Assembly: GCF_001704415.2 (NCBI RefSeq)
Contig: NC_030824.1
Coordinates: forward strand, 29,383,022-29,447,021
Direction of reading: 5' to 3'
Source of the DNA: Capra hircus
Taxonomy: Eukaryota; Chordata; Mammalia; Artiodactyla; Bovidae
Length of the DNA: 64,000 bases
Position numbers and translations under genes: made by a program
The notes under the pieces: model-generated
The model's database searches: none
The model's input: only the letters and a program-made list of their open reading frames with translations
Told to the model about the DNA's origin: nothing
Shown here: positions 35,688 to 47,082 of the stretch, in pieces
Layout of the letters: every line of letters starts with the position of its first letter
Numbering within the stretch: the first letter of the stretch is position 1

Positions 35688-36716
35688 TTAGTCAATAAAG
35701 CAGAAATAGATGTTTTTCTGGAACTCTCTTGCTTTTTCCATGATCCAGTGGATGTTGGCAATTTGATCTCTGGTTCCTCTGCCTTTTCTAAAACCGGCTT
35801 GAACATCAGGGAGTTCATAGTTCATGTATTGCTGAAGTCTGGCTTGGAGAATTTTGAGCATGACTTTACTAGCCTGTGAGATGAGTGCAATTGTGCGGTA
35901 GTTTGAACATTCTTTTGCATTGCCTTTCTTTGGAACTGGAATGAAAACTGAACTTTTCCAGTCCTGTGGCCACTGCTGAGTTTTCCAAACTTGCTGGCAT
36001 ATTGAGTGCAACACTTTCACAGCATCATCTTTCAGGATTTGAAACAGCTCAACTGGAATTCCATCACCTCTGCTAGCTTTGTTCATAGTAATGCTTTCTA
36101 AGGCCCACTTGACTTCACATTCCAAGATGTCTGGCTCTAGATTAGTGATCACATCATCATGATTATCTGGGTCGTAAAGATCTTTTTTGTACCGTTCTTC
36201 TGTATATTCTTGCCACCTCTTCTTAATATCTCTTGCTTCTGTTAGGTCCAGACCATTTCTGTCCTTTATCGAGCCCATCTTTGCATGAAATGTTCCCTTG
36301 ATATCTCTAATTTTCTTGAAGAGATCTCTAGTCTTTCCCATTCTGTTGTTTTCCTCTATTTCCTTGTACTGATTGCTGAAGAAGGCTTTCTTATCTCTTC
36401 TTGCTATTCTTTGGAACTCTGCATTCAGATGCTTATATTTTTCCTTTTCTCCTTTGCTTTTTGCCTCTCTTCTTTTCATAGCTATTTGTAAGGCCTCCCC
36501 AGACAGCCATTTTGCTTTTTTGCATTTCTTTTCCATGGGGATGGTCTTGATTCCTGTCTCCTGTACAATGTCATGAACCTCATTCCATAGTTCATCAGGC
36601 ACTCTAACTATCAGATCTAGACCCTTAAATCTATTTCTCACTTCCACTGTATAATCATAAGGGATTTGATTTAGGTCATACCTGAATGGTCTAGTGGTTT
36701 TCCCTACTTTCTTCAC
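35688..36716 (-). pseudogene. BovB ORF2 relic, linker plus N-terminal reverse transcriptase
   Basis: An uninterrupted 342-codon frame. Residues about 1-150 belong to the lysine-rich linker after the endonuclease. The reverse-transcriptase N-terminus follows, with WALESITMNKASRGDGIPVE, VFIPVPKKGN, YRTIALIS and QAGFRKGRGTRDQI. The frame ends after CFID because the next codon, normally tyrosine in BovB, is TAA. Downstream the same frame resumes (35349-35669, AKAFHCVDHNK onward). It then loses the catalytic YADD region to a small deletion (near 35377-35385). RTE reverse transcriptase copies element RNA at nicked target DNA. This copy cannot be functional because the core is broken and the endonuclease is absent. 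Confidence 0.88.
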
Positions 36717-36972
36717 TTTAAGTCTGAATTTGGCAATAAGGCGTTCATGATCTGAGCCACAGTCAGCTCCTGGTCTTGTTTTTGTTGACTGTATAGAGCT
36801 TCTCCATCTTTGGCTGCAAAGAATATAATCAATCTGATTTCATTGTTGATCATCTGGTGATGTCCATGTGAAATCTTCTCTTGTGTTGTTGGAAGAGGGT
36901 GTTTGCTATGACCAGTGCATTTTCTTGGCAAAACTCTATTAGCCTTTGCCCTGCTTCATTCCGCATTCCAAT

Positions 36973-37372
36973 TCCATGTCCGAGGTCAGGGCGGCGGCCG
37001 GGAGGAGCTACCCCACGTCCGAGGCCAGTGGTGGCCAGGAGGAGACACCCCGCGTCTGAGATCAGGGGCGGCCAGGAGAAGCCACCTTGTGCCCGAGGCC
37101 ATGGGCGGTGACTGTAAGGAGCCATCCCGAGCCCGAGGCCAGGGGCGGCAGCTGGGTGGAGCCACCCACGCCGGAGGCCAGGGCCCAGGCCAGGAGGAGC
37201 AACCGGAGGAGCAACCGGAGGAGCAGTGGCTGTGCAGGCGCAGGAGGGCCTAGAGGAGCTACCCCACGCTGAAGGTCAGGAACGGAGCAGTAAGGAGATA
37301 CCCCTCGTCCAAGGTAAGGAGCAGTGGCTGTGCTTTGCTGGAGCAGCCATGAAGAAATACCCCACGCCAAGG
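36973..37372 (+). repeat. GC-rich ~38-bp tandem repeat (BovB 5' region)
   Basis: About seven imperfect units begin with variants of gtccgaggtcaggg, contain gcggccgggaggagc-like sequence and end taccccac. The array is rich in CpG. It occupies the 5' end of the sense-oriented part of the BovB at 34621-37518. The open frames across it (for example 36915-37253) are composition artefacts. Confidence 0.85.
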
Positions 37373-37599
37373 TAAGAGAAACCCAAGTAAGATGGTAAGT
37401 GTTGCAAGAGGGCATCAGAGGGCAGACACACTGAAACCATACTCACAGAAAACTAGGCAATCTAATCACACTAGGACCACAGCCTTGTCTAACTCAATGA
37501 AACTGAGCCACGCCTGTAAAACTAAGGCAATATTGCTAATCAACTATACTCTTGTGTATATATATATATACAAATTGTATCCCTCCCTATAAACTAGGG

Positions 37600-38868
37600 G
37601 GAAATAAAAAGTCTGGGGCAACAGAAATTTTTCTATATAGTCACTCAAATCTCAGACTATGAATTTCAGTAGGAAGTATCTGAGGAGACAAAACCTTGAT
37701 CAACTGTACAGTTATCCAGACATCATTTTATGAGACTGGCTTCTTCTTAACTGGATAACATTTTAAAGCATTCAATGAACTGGAGCTTTCCAAGTGTGAA
37801 GTTGGTTGCAAGGAGATAAGTGAAGTCAGTTTCCCCACTGAAGGATATGCTTAAAATAGCTAGATTATTATAGCTGCACAGTAGATAACTAACACCTTTT
37901 TCTTTCCTTTCTGTCTCTCTCTCTCTCTTATTTATTGCTTTTTACAAGATAGGCTTGTATCTAGCAGAACTGAAAACTTAAACTCAAGCAGTGAACATGG
38001 TCTGTAAAGTGTTCCAAGCTTCTCAAAGAGTACAAACTTTGTGGACTTAATGTGTAAAATTTGATGAATGCTGTGAAACATATTTTTCTGATAAATAATC
38101 AAATTGTCACATCCTTATAAAATATACATTTCCATAAATGATTCAAGGAAGACTATGTTTTATAGGCCTTGCTATGCTAATAATACATTTAATTTTAGCA
38201 ACAATCATTTATTCTAACTGCTTCTTCCCATTCTATTTCCACCCAGAAAATAGTTCACACAAATAAAATGTGGTTGCATGTTTTCTCAGAGAGCCAGTGA
38301 TACAAAGCAAACAAAAAGTTAAACAAGAACTTTCAGTTTCTATAAAGTATTGACTTTACAATATAAAATGTTAAAAAGAACATTTCTCCTATTCAAACAA
38401 TAAGGATAAATAGTAGTTAATCTATAAGTCATGAAATTTCTTGACTACATTAGACCTGAGTCACAAGGCAATTAATTACCATAATATCTAAGAAAAAAGT
38501 CACAACTCTATAGCCAAATGGCCATGTGTACTCTGATTTACCCAGGCAAGAGCATCAAAGGAAAGTGGGGTCACTGACTGAACTAAATTTTGAAAAAAAT
38601 TAATTTTGGGTCACCATCAGAACGTAGAACCCCTCGAAGCTGCAGTTACAAAGAATACAAGAGGAGTTTGTACTGAGGCTGCTAAATACAGCAAACAAAA
38701 GACACAAATGCAGATCTAGATGGTAATGTTTGAGCTCTGATGGTAGATGGCCCAGTCAAACAAGAGAATTTACCCTAGTCTCCATTGGCATACACATGTA
38801 CATGGCTTTCAACCAACACTTCAGTGACACATAATGAGCAAGAATAAGAACATGCCATTAAGGACTAA
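37600..38868. other. Gene-free stretch
   Basis: AT-rich unique DNA with a short (CT)n run near 37912-37928. No gene is seen. Confidence 0.5.
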
Positions 38869-38881
38869 GCCAATCAAAATA

Positions 38882-39009
38882 GGGACTTCCCTGCTGGTTC
38901 CATGGTTAAGACTGTGAGCTCCTAATGCGGGAGGCCCAGGGTTCAATCTGTGGTCAGGGGACTACCCAATCCTGCATGCTGCATGGTATAGCCAAAAAAA
39001 AAAAAAAAA
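38882..39009 (+). mobile_element. CHR-type tRNA-derived SINE
   Basis: gggacttccctgctggttcc, a B-box-like gggttcaatctgtggtc, gcatgctgcatgg and an A-tail (38995-39009). The duplications gccaatcaaaata (38869-38881) and gccaaacaaaata (39010-39022) differ at one base. This SINE family is typical of whales, hippos and ruminants. Confidence 0.85.
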
Positions 39010-39039
39010 GCCAAACAAAATAATAATGCTGATATGCAA

Positions 39040-39640
39040 CCCAATGTTAGAGTCATCAGACAGGGAATTTAAAACAACTAGTATTAATAGGATAAAAGCT
39101 CTTATAGAAAAGCTTCAGTGTGGAGGACAGGTAATTTTAGCAGAGTAATAGTGGATACACAAAATAATAAAGTTGAAATACTACAAATGAAAAGCAACTA
39201 ATAGAGATGAAAAATGATCCCAATAGAGACACATGTAGATTCAACGCAGCCAAAGAAATAATCTGTAAACATAGAGACAGGTCAATACAAATCACCCCAA
39301 GTGAAACACAAAGAGTAATTGGAGAGAAAACAGAATATGGAAAAGAGCTCTCTGCAGTTTGGGACAATATCAGGTGGGTGAACATGAGCATCTCACAGGA
39401 AAAGAGGAAATGGAAAAAAAAAGTTGAGAGGATAATACCTGAGCATTTTCTCAAAATAGTGAAAGAAATTAAGCTGAAGGCCCAAGAAATTCAAAGAATA
39501 TAAAACTTTATAATGTCATCTTCTCCATAAAATACATGCCTAGAGACATTTTATCAAACTTTTAAAATGTAAAACTAAAGAGGACATTTAGAAAGCAATC
39601 AGGAAAAAAATAAACATTATGTTCAGAGGCCTAGATGGAT
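39040..39640 (+). mobile_element. Ancient L1 5'UTR/ORF1 fragment
   Basis: Contains gggaatttaaaacaacta, a degraded ORF1-like stretch (98-codon frame 39207-39503 with VWDNIRWVN) and gcattttctcaaaatagtg, in the order expected at an old mammalian L1 5' end. It is heavily diverged. Confidence 0.55.
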
Positions 39641-39796
39641 ATTTTGGCAAATTGTACAAATTATTTAAAGAAGTAATACTAATATTACACTATTTTATAA
39701 TATTACATTATAAAATAGAAGTATTAGGCAAGCATTACACTGGTACTCAAACAGCAACTAAGCAATTAGAAATTTCTTAACAAGATAAAGTTCTGA

Positions 39797-41799
39797 CAAA
39801 TAGATTCAAGGGATTAGATCTGATAGACAGAATGCCTGAAGAACTATGAATGGAGGTTTGTGACATTGTACAGGAAGCTGTGATCAACAGCATCCCCAAC
39901 AAAAAGAATGCAAAAAAAGGCAAAATGGTTGTCTGAGGATGCCTTATAAACAGCTGTGGAAAGAAGAGAAGCAAAAGGCAAAGGCAAAAAGGAAAGATAT
40001 ACCCATCTGAATACAGAGTCTCAGAGAAGAGCAAGGAGAGATAGAAAGCCTTCCTCTGTGGTCAGTGCAAAGAAATAGAGGAAAACAACAGAATGGGAAA
40101 CACTAGAGATTTCTTCAAGAAAATTAGAGATACCAAGGGAACATTTCATGCAAAGATGGGCTCAATAAAGGACAGACATGGTATGGACCTAACAGAAGCA
40201 GAAGATATTACGAAGAGGTAGCAAGAATACTCAGAAGAACTATACAAAAAAGATCTTCATGACCTAGATAATCATGATGGTGTGATCACTCACCTAGAGC
40301 CAGACATCCTGGAATGTGAAGTCAAGTGGGCCTTAGGAAGCATCACTACAAACAAAGCTAGTGGAGTTAATGGAATTCCAGTTGAGCTATTTCAAATCCT
40401 AAAAGATGATGCTGTGAAAGTGCTGCACTCAATATGCCAGCAAATTTGGAAAACTCAACAGTGGACACAAGACTGGAAAATGTTAATTTTCATTCCAATC
40501 CCAAAGAAAGGCAATGCCAAAAAATGCTCAAACTACCGTACAATTGTACTCATCTCACACAGTAGCAAAGTAATGCTCAAAATTCTCCAAGACAGGCTTC
40601 AACAGTACATGACCTTTTACTTCCAGATGTTCGAGGTAGATTTAGAAAAGGAAGAGGAGACAGAGATTAAATTGCCAACATTTCTTAGAACATTGAAAGA
40701 GAGAGTTCCAGAAAAACTTCTATTTCTGCTTTACTGACTATGCCAAAGCCTTTGAGTGTATGGATCACAAAAAACTGTGGAAAAGTGTTCAAGAGATGGG
40801 AATACCAGACCACCTGTCCTGCCTCTTGAGAAATCTGTATGCAGGTCAAGAAGCAACAGTTAGAACTGGACATGGAGCAAGAGACTGGTTCCAAATCAGG
40901 AGGAGTATGTCAAGGCTGCATATTGTTACCATGCTTATTTAACTTATATGCAGAGTACATCATGAGAAATTCTGGGCTAGAAGAAGCACAAGCTGGAATC
41001 AAGATTGCCAGGAGAAATCAATAACCTCAGATATGCAGATGACACCACCCTTATGGCAGAAAGCAAAGAACTAAAAAGCCTCTTGATGAAAGTGAAAAAG
41101 TTGCCTTAAAACTTAACATTCAGAAAACTAAGATCATGGCATCTGGTCCCATCACTTCATGAGAAATAGATGGGGAAACAATGGAAACAGTGACAGACTT
41201 TATTTTGGGGAGCTCCAAAATCACTGCAGATGGTGACTGCAGCCATGAAATTAAAAGACTCTTGCTCCTTGGAAGAAAAGTTATGACAAACCTAGACAGA
41301 ATATTAAAAAGCAGAGACATTACTTTACCAACAAAAGTTCATCTAGTCAAAGCTATTGTTTTTCTAGTAGGCATGTATGGATGTGAAAGTTGGACTATAA
41401 ATAAAAGTGAGCACCGAAGAATTGATGCTTTTGAAGTGCGGTGTTGGAGAATACTCTTGAGAGTCCCTTGGCCTTCAGGGAGATACAACCAGTCCAACCT
41501 AAGGAAATCAGTCCTGAATATTCATCGGAAAGACTGATGCTGAAGCTGAAACTCCAATACTTTGGCCATCTGATGAGAAGAACTGACTCATTTGAAAAGA
41601 CCCTGATGCTGTGAATGTATGAAGGCGGGAGGAGAAGGGGATGACAGAGGATGAGATGGTTGGATGGCATCACCGACTCAATGGACATGAGTTTGAATAA
41701 GCTCTGGGAGTTGGTGATGGACATGGAAGCCTGGCATGCTTGAGTCCATGGGGTCACAAAGAGTTGGGCAGGACTGAGTGACTGATCTGAACTGAACTG
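39797..41799 (+). mobile_element. BovB LINE, 2.0 kb, 5'-truncated, with 10-bp TSD
   Basis: Sense BovB from the linker to a clean tail, flanked by aaagttctga (39787-39796 and 41800-41809). Coding pieces include 40282-40737 (WALGSITTNKASGVNGIPVE, IPIPKKGNAKKCSNYRTI) and 41181-41537. The nucleotides for the catalytic YADD (atgcagatgac near 41033-41043) are intact. An upstream two-base deletion (aaatcaataac near 41013) and other shifts break the frame. Confidence 0.93.
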
Positions 41800-41886
41800 A
41801 AAGTTCTGAATGTATGCTGCCCAAAGAAGATGTGGAGTTAGTAAATAAGCATGTGAATATAGGCTCCATATCATATGTCATCATCA

Positions 41887-41975
41887 GGGGTTCCACGGAC
41901 AGAATCTGGTGGACTACAGTCCACAGGATATCTAAGAGTCAGACATGACTGAAGCCCCTGAAACACATGCATGCA
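41887..41975 (+). mobile_element. Bov-tA SINE 3' fragment
   Basis: ggttccacggacagaatctg, ggactacagtccacagg and gagtcagacatgactgaag followed by cacatgcatgcac match the distal Bov-A body in sense. Confidence 0.75.
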
Positions 41976-41979
41976 CATC

Positions 41980-42480
41980 CAGACAATGGAATATTATTCA
42001 ATATTGAAAAGAAGTGAGTTACCAAGTCATAAGAAGACATGAAATAAGCTTAAATTCATACTACTAAATGAAAGAAGCAAATCTGAAAAGGCTACATGCT
42101 GTATTATTCCAACACTGACATTCTGAACAAGGCAAAATGTAAGACAGGACAATAAGAGTGATTTGGGAGGGGCATGGTGAAGATAAATAGGCAGATAGCA
42201 GAATTTATAGGTCTGTGAAAATACTCTCCATGATACAATAAGAATGGATACATTTGTCTAAACCCAGAGAATGTACAACACGAAAAGAATATCATAAAGA
42301 AAACTATAGATTTTAAATCATTAGAATGTAAAAGTCTAGGTTCATCAGTTGTTACAAATGTCTCACTGGGTGGGGAAAGTGGGGGATGCTGTTAATGAGG
42401 GGGCTATATTGGTTTTGGAGTAGGAAGTAAATGGGACACCTTGCATATTCTCAACTTTGCTGTGAATCAATCACTTCTCT
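41980..42480 (+). mobile_element. Old L1 3'UTR (L1M type)
   Basis: Typical order of an old L1 end: tggaatattattcaatattg, actaaatgaaagaagcaaat, gtaaatgggacacctt, ctcaactttgctgtgaa. The Bov-tA fragment just upstream sits at its 5' edge. Confidence 0.65.
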
Positions 42481-42523
42481 AAGAAAATAATGAAAAACGA
42501 TTATATACAATTTCAGGCAATTG

Positions 42524-42545
42524 TATAATATTGTACAATATTATA
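42524..42545. repeat. 22-bp perfect palindrome
   Basis: Self-complementary AT-rich sequence centred on gtac at 42533-42536, inside a longer AT-rich tract. Confidence 0.85.
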
Positions 42546-42751
42546 ATTGTATATAATTATGTGTGCATGTATAGAGCAATATTTTGTTAAAAAACTACAT
42601 AAAAATGCTATTATGGACTACTTAGTTATAAGATATGGCAGAAAGTTCAGTCTCATTGTTAGTAATCACAAAATAGAAAATAATGGAAAATCAAACTTTA
42701 AATATTCTAATAATCATAGATCTCACAAAATTAGAAATAGGAATTCTGTAT

Positions 42752-42966
42752 GTGTGCTGTGCTTAGTCACTCAGTCGTGTCCCACTCTTTGTGATCCCAT
42801 GGACTTTAGCTTGCCAGACTCCACTGTCTATGGGGATTGTCCAGGCAAGAATACTGGAGTGGGCTGCCATGCCCTCTTTCAGGGGATCTTCCCAGGCCAG
42901 GGATGGAACCCAGGTCTCCCGCGTTGCAGGAGGATTCTACACTGTCTGAGCCACCAGGGAAGCCTG
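42752..42966 (-). mobile_element. Bov-tA SINE
   Basis: Complete antisense Bov-tA: Bov-A body first, then the tRNA-derived head ending gagccaccagggaagcc. B-box and A-box remnants are visible in the head. Confidence 0.92.
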
Positions 42967-43327
42967 GCTGGATGAGCAGTTTATTTATTCATTTACCTAT
43001 AGAAGGACAGGACATCTCAATAGTGGTATGCTGGTAAACCATATAAAAGGTCTCTTAATTTATAGTATTGGCTGCTTTCCATTGTGCAAATACTCACATC
43101 GTGGCTGATTTCAAGCAAGCTACATAATGCCATGGAGTAAGGACTTGGAAGAGGTGTGCACGGTCAGCTTTGCAGTCTATACCAGCCAGCTTTGGTATTG
43201 ACTCTGCCCTCCAAAAACCCCAGGGCTCTCAATACATACTTAACATGACCAGAGCATTATTGCTGATGTTATCTTAACTTTTAAAAAGTTCTATTATTAA
43301 AATATTTCCAGACATGTGTTTGTCACT

Positions 43328-43539
43328 GCTGTTGTTGTTTAGTCATTAAGTTGTGTCCAACTCTTTTGCAACCTGATGGACTATAGTCATCAGGCTCCTC
43401 CACCCATTGAATTTTGCAAGCATGAATACTGGAGTGGGTTGACATTTCCTTCTCCAGAGGATCTTCCTGACCCAGAGAGTGACCCTCATCTCCTGTGTTG
43501 CAGGCAGATTATCACTGAGCCACCTGGGAAGCCCTTGTA
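43328..43539 (-). mobile_element. Bov-tA SINE with 9-bp TSD
   Basis: Antisense Bov-tA with gttgttgtt tail end and head ending gagccacctgggaagccc. The direct repeats tttgtcact lie at 43319-43327 and 43540-43548. Confidence 0.93.
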
Positions 43540-43549
43540 TTTGTCACTA

Positions 43550-44560
43550 GGAGTCATAAAATTTGACAATATTAGAAGATGTCTTGGTAGGCTAGTTTCT
43601 AAAATGAAACAAATACCTTGGACTGGAATATAATTACACTGAAGTATTTGAACTGTAATTTTTCCCAAGATTAATTTGGAATGCAGTTGGGATCTGTTAC
43701 AAGCGACTAAGCAAATTTTGTTATTGAATTTGAAAAACAAAACAGTCTTGGTACATGAAGGAAAGGCTGAGATAGCAAAACAGGTAATAAACTATTTGCC
43801 CAATACTCACATGTTGCCATTTGTACTTGGCTTTCTGTGTAAGTAGAATGCCTATCCAAATCATTTAGCTATCTCATCCTCCTGCTTTCTAAAATAGCTA
43901 CTTCTAACTTAACTATTAGATATTTTAAGAACATTTTAATTTACTGTTTGTTGTGAAAATTTATGTGATTTCTCTGACATTCTTGAAATTCAAAGTTTTA
44001 GGCAACTTTCTAAAAATTAGAAAGAATTTTTAGTGTGTTTGATTGACTGAAATGCTGAGCTACTGAACTTAGCTACTCAGATCTTATAAGCCTTCATAGC
44101 TGTGAGCATGGCGTTCTCAGCTGTATCCATAGACCAAAATGGCCTGCACTTCTTTCTCACCAACTAGCTTTGTCTCTGCTTCCCAAAGGATATTCTTAAT
44201 TTTGATGCCACAAACCAGAGTTTTATGTATATGTAGTAGGCAACAAAACAGATACATTTCTGATTATTCAGGATATGATAATATCCTTCCATTATTGTTT
44301 CTCATCTTAATTCAGAGACTACCTTTATTATCTTACACAACCCCCCATCTTGTTTGCTTATTGTTTTTGAGATTTTAAGGAAGTAAAGAATGCATACTTA
44401 TTTTATAACCAACAATTTTTTATGGAATGAAGAAATATGTTAAACCCAGGTTTATATAGCCAAAAGTAAAGGAATGATAAAAACAAATGACTTTGTTGTT
44501 TATGTCTTACAGATGTTAAGGTATTCCTCACTTCTTTGACATTCTGTGACCATCTATAGT
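43550..44560. other. Gene-free stretch
   Basis: I see no gene, RNA gene or recognised repeat in this AT-rich segment. Confidence 0.5.
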
Positions 44561-44666
44561 AGTCTTTTTTTTTATTAATTGAAATACAGTTGATTTACAA
44601 TGTCATCTTAGTTTCAGGTGTACAGCAAGTGTTTCCATTATATACATACATATATCTATTATTTTG

Positions 44667-45131
44667 TCAACAAAGGTCCGTCTAGTCAAGGTTATGGTTT
44701 TTCCAGTGGTCATGTGTGGATGTGAGAGTTGGACTATAAAGAAAGCTGAGTGCTGAGAATTGATGCTTTTGAACTGTGGTGTTGGAGAAGACTCTTGAGT
44801 GTCCCTTGGACTGCAAAGAGATCCAACTAGTCCATCCTAAAGAAGATCAGTCCTGGGTGTTCATTGGAAGGACTGATGTTGAAGCTAAACTCCAATACTT
44901 TAGCCACCTGATGCAAAGAGCTGACTCATTTGAAAAAAACATGATGCAGGGAAAGATTGCAGGCATGAGGAAAAGGGGACGACAGAGGATGAGATGGTTG
45001 GATGTCATCACCGATTCAAAGGACATGGGTTTGGGTGGACTCTGGGAGTTGGTGATGGACAGGGAGGCCTGGCATGCTGCGGATCATGGGGACACAAAGT
45101 CAGACATGACTGAGTAACTGAACTGAACTGG
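44667..45131 (+). mobile_element. BovB 3' end, sense, with 14-bp TSD
   Basis: 465 bp flanked by tatctattattttg (44653-44666 and 45132-45145). Sense orientation, opposite to the host L1. It contains the end of the RT frame (44776-45117) and the standard tail. Confidence 0.94.
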
Positions 45132-45240
45132 TATCTATTATTTTGCTTATTATTTTCATATATTGGTTATTATAAAACATTGAGTATAGTTCTCTGTGCT
45201 ATACAGTAGGCCATCATTGGTTATCTATTTTGGATATAGT

Positions 45241-47082
45241 CAGTTCAGTTCAGTTCAGTCAGTCGTGTCCAACTCTGCGACCCCATGAATTGCAGCATGC
45301 CAGGACTCCATGTCCATCACCAACTCCTGGAGTTTCCTCAAACTCGTGTCCATCGAGTCGGTGACGCCATCCAGCCATCTCATCCTCTGTTGTCCCATTT
45401 TCCTCCTGCCCACAATCCCTCCCAGCATCAGAGTCTTTTCCAATGAGTCAACTCTTCACATGAGGTGGCCAAAGTACTAGAGTTTCAGCTTCAGCATCAG
45501 TCCTTCCAAAGAATACCCAGGACTGATATCCTTTAGAATGGACTGATTGGATCTCCTTGCAGTCCAAGGGACTCTCAAGAGTCTTCTCCAATGCCACAGT
45601 TCAAAAGCTTAAATTTTTCAGCATTCAGGTTTCCTCACAGTCCAACTCTCACATCCATACATGACTGGAAAAACCATAGCCTTGACTAAATGGACCTTTG
45701 TTGGAAAAGTAATATCTCTGCTTTTTAATATGCCATCTAGTCTGGTCATAACTTTCCTTCCAAGGACTAAGCATCTTTTAATTTCATGGCTGCAATCACC
45801 ATCTGCAGTGATTTTGGAGTCCCCCAAAATAAAATCTGACACTGTTTCCTCTGTTTCCCCCTCTATTTCCCATGAAGTGATGGGAACAGATGCCATGATC
45901 TTTGTTTTCTGAATGTTGAGCTTTAAGCCAACTTTTTCGCTCTCCTCTTTCACTTTCATCAAGAGGCTTTTTAGCTCCTCTTCACTTTCTGCCATAAGGG
46001 TGGTGTCATCTGCATATCTGAGGTGATTGATATTTCTCCCAGCCATCTTGATTCCAGCTTGTGTTTCTTCCAGTCCAGCGTTTCTCATGATGTACTCTGC
46101 ATAGAAGTTAAATAAGCAGGGTGACTGTATACAGCCTTGACATACTCCTTTTCCTATTTGGAACCAGTCTCTTGGTCCATGTCCAGTTCTAACTGTTACT
46201 TCCTGACCTGCATATAGGTTTCTCAAGAGGCAGGTCAGGTGGTCTGGTGTTCCTGTCTCTTTCAGAATTGTCCACAGTTTATTGTGATCCACACAGTGAA
46301 AGGGCTTGGCATAGTCAATAAAGCAGAAATAGATGTTTTTCTGGAACTCCCTTGCTTCTTTAATGATCCAGCAGATGTTGGCAATTTTATCTCTGGTTCC
46401 TCTACCTTTTCAAAAACCAGCTTGAACATCTGGAAGTTCACGGTTCATGTATTGCTGAAGCCTCGCTTGGAGAATTTTGAGCATTACTTTACTAGCATGT
46501 GAGATGAGTGCAATTGAGTGGTACTTTGAGCATTCTTTCACATTGCCTTTCTTTGGGATTGAAATGAAAACTGACCTTTTCCAGTCCTGTGGCCACTGCT
46601 GAGCTTTCCAAATCTGCTGGCATATTGAGTGCAGCACTTTCACAGCATCATCTTTCAGGATTTGAAATAGCTCTACTGGAATTCCATCACCTCCACTAGC
46701 TTTGTTCATAGTGATGCTTTCTAAGGCCCACTTGACTTCACATTCCAGAATGTCTGGCTCTAGGTGAGTGATCACACCATCGTGATTATCTGGGTCATGA
46801 AGATCTTTTTTGTACAGTTCTTCTGTGTATTCTTGCCACCTCTTCTTAATATCTCTTGCTTCTGTTAGGTCCATACCATTTTTATCCTTTATTCAGTCCA
46901 TCTTTGCATGAAATATTCCCTTGGTATCTCTAATTTTCTTGAAGAGATCTCTAGTCTTTCCCATCTGTTGTTTTCCTCTAATTTATTTGCATTGATCACT
47001 GAAGAAGGCTTTCTTATCTCTTCTTGCTATTCTTTGGAACTCTGCATTCAGATGCTATATCTTTCCTTTTCTCCTTTGCTTG
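45241..47082 (-). mobile_element. BovB LINE, 1.8 kb, antisense
   Basis: Antisense copy from the full tail to the linker region. Short tagt repeats on both sides (45237-45240 and 47083-47086) restore an L1-like sequence when one is removed. It lies only 109 bases from the sense BovB upstream. Confidence 0.9.
45618..46874 (-). pseudogene. BovB reverse-transcriptase relic with intact YADD
   Basis: Two open pieces are 46410-46874 (linker to RT fingers: NKASGGDGIPVE, SVFISIPKKGN) and 45618-46292 (RT palm to C-terminal region). The second has MDHNKLWTILKE, GKGVCQGC, and the catalytic YADD encoded at 46005-46016 on the minus strand, then LNIQKTKIM and MYGCESWTV. Between them the frame is broken near 46290-46410, and the endonuclease is absent because of 5' truncation. 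The palm active site of this copy is the best preserved in the window, but the copy cannot be autonomous. Confidence 0.88.

Larger units (their letters stand above)
34621..37518 (-). mobile_element. BovB LINE, 2.9 kb, 5'-inverted, with 13-bp TSD
   Basis: Perfect 13-bp direct repeats aaactaaggcaat (34608-34620 and 37519-37531) delimit a single insertion. From 34621 to about 36970 the element is antisense: tail, reverse transcriptase, linker and the end of the endonuclease region. From about 36973 to 37518 it is in sense and holds the GC-rich 5' tandem repeat and the first part of the body (agagggcagacacactg, aggaccacagccttgtctaa). The junction shares a short attcca repeat. Around 0.9 kb of endonuclease-coding sequence is missing between the parts. 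This is the arrangement expected of twin priming. Confidence 0.9.
34553..37600 (+). mobile_element. L1 3' end remnant split by BovB
   Basis: The tail pieces at about 34553-34620 (aaagctgaatcaactagctg, cacacctgaaactaagg) and 37519-37600 (ttgctaatcaactatactc) join into a typical artiodactyl L1 3' end once the BovB and one TSD are removed. TA repeats flank both. Confidence 0.65.

Noticed and set aside
36881..37253. Overlapping arginine/proline- and glycine-rich frames
   Set aside because: They arise from the GC-rich BovB 5' tandem repeat, where stop codons are scarce in all frames.
42524..42545. 22-bp palindrome as a protein-binding site
   Set aside because: It is AT-only apart from the central gtac and lies in a low-complexity tract, so chance is sufficient.
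42752..43539. tRNA genes at SINE heads
   Set aside because: The A- and B-box-like blocks belong to Bov-tA SINEs. There is no tRNA cloverleaf with an intact anticodon stem.
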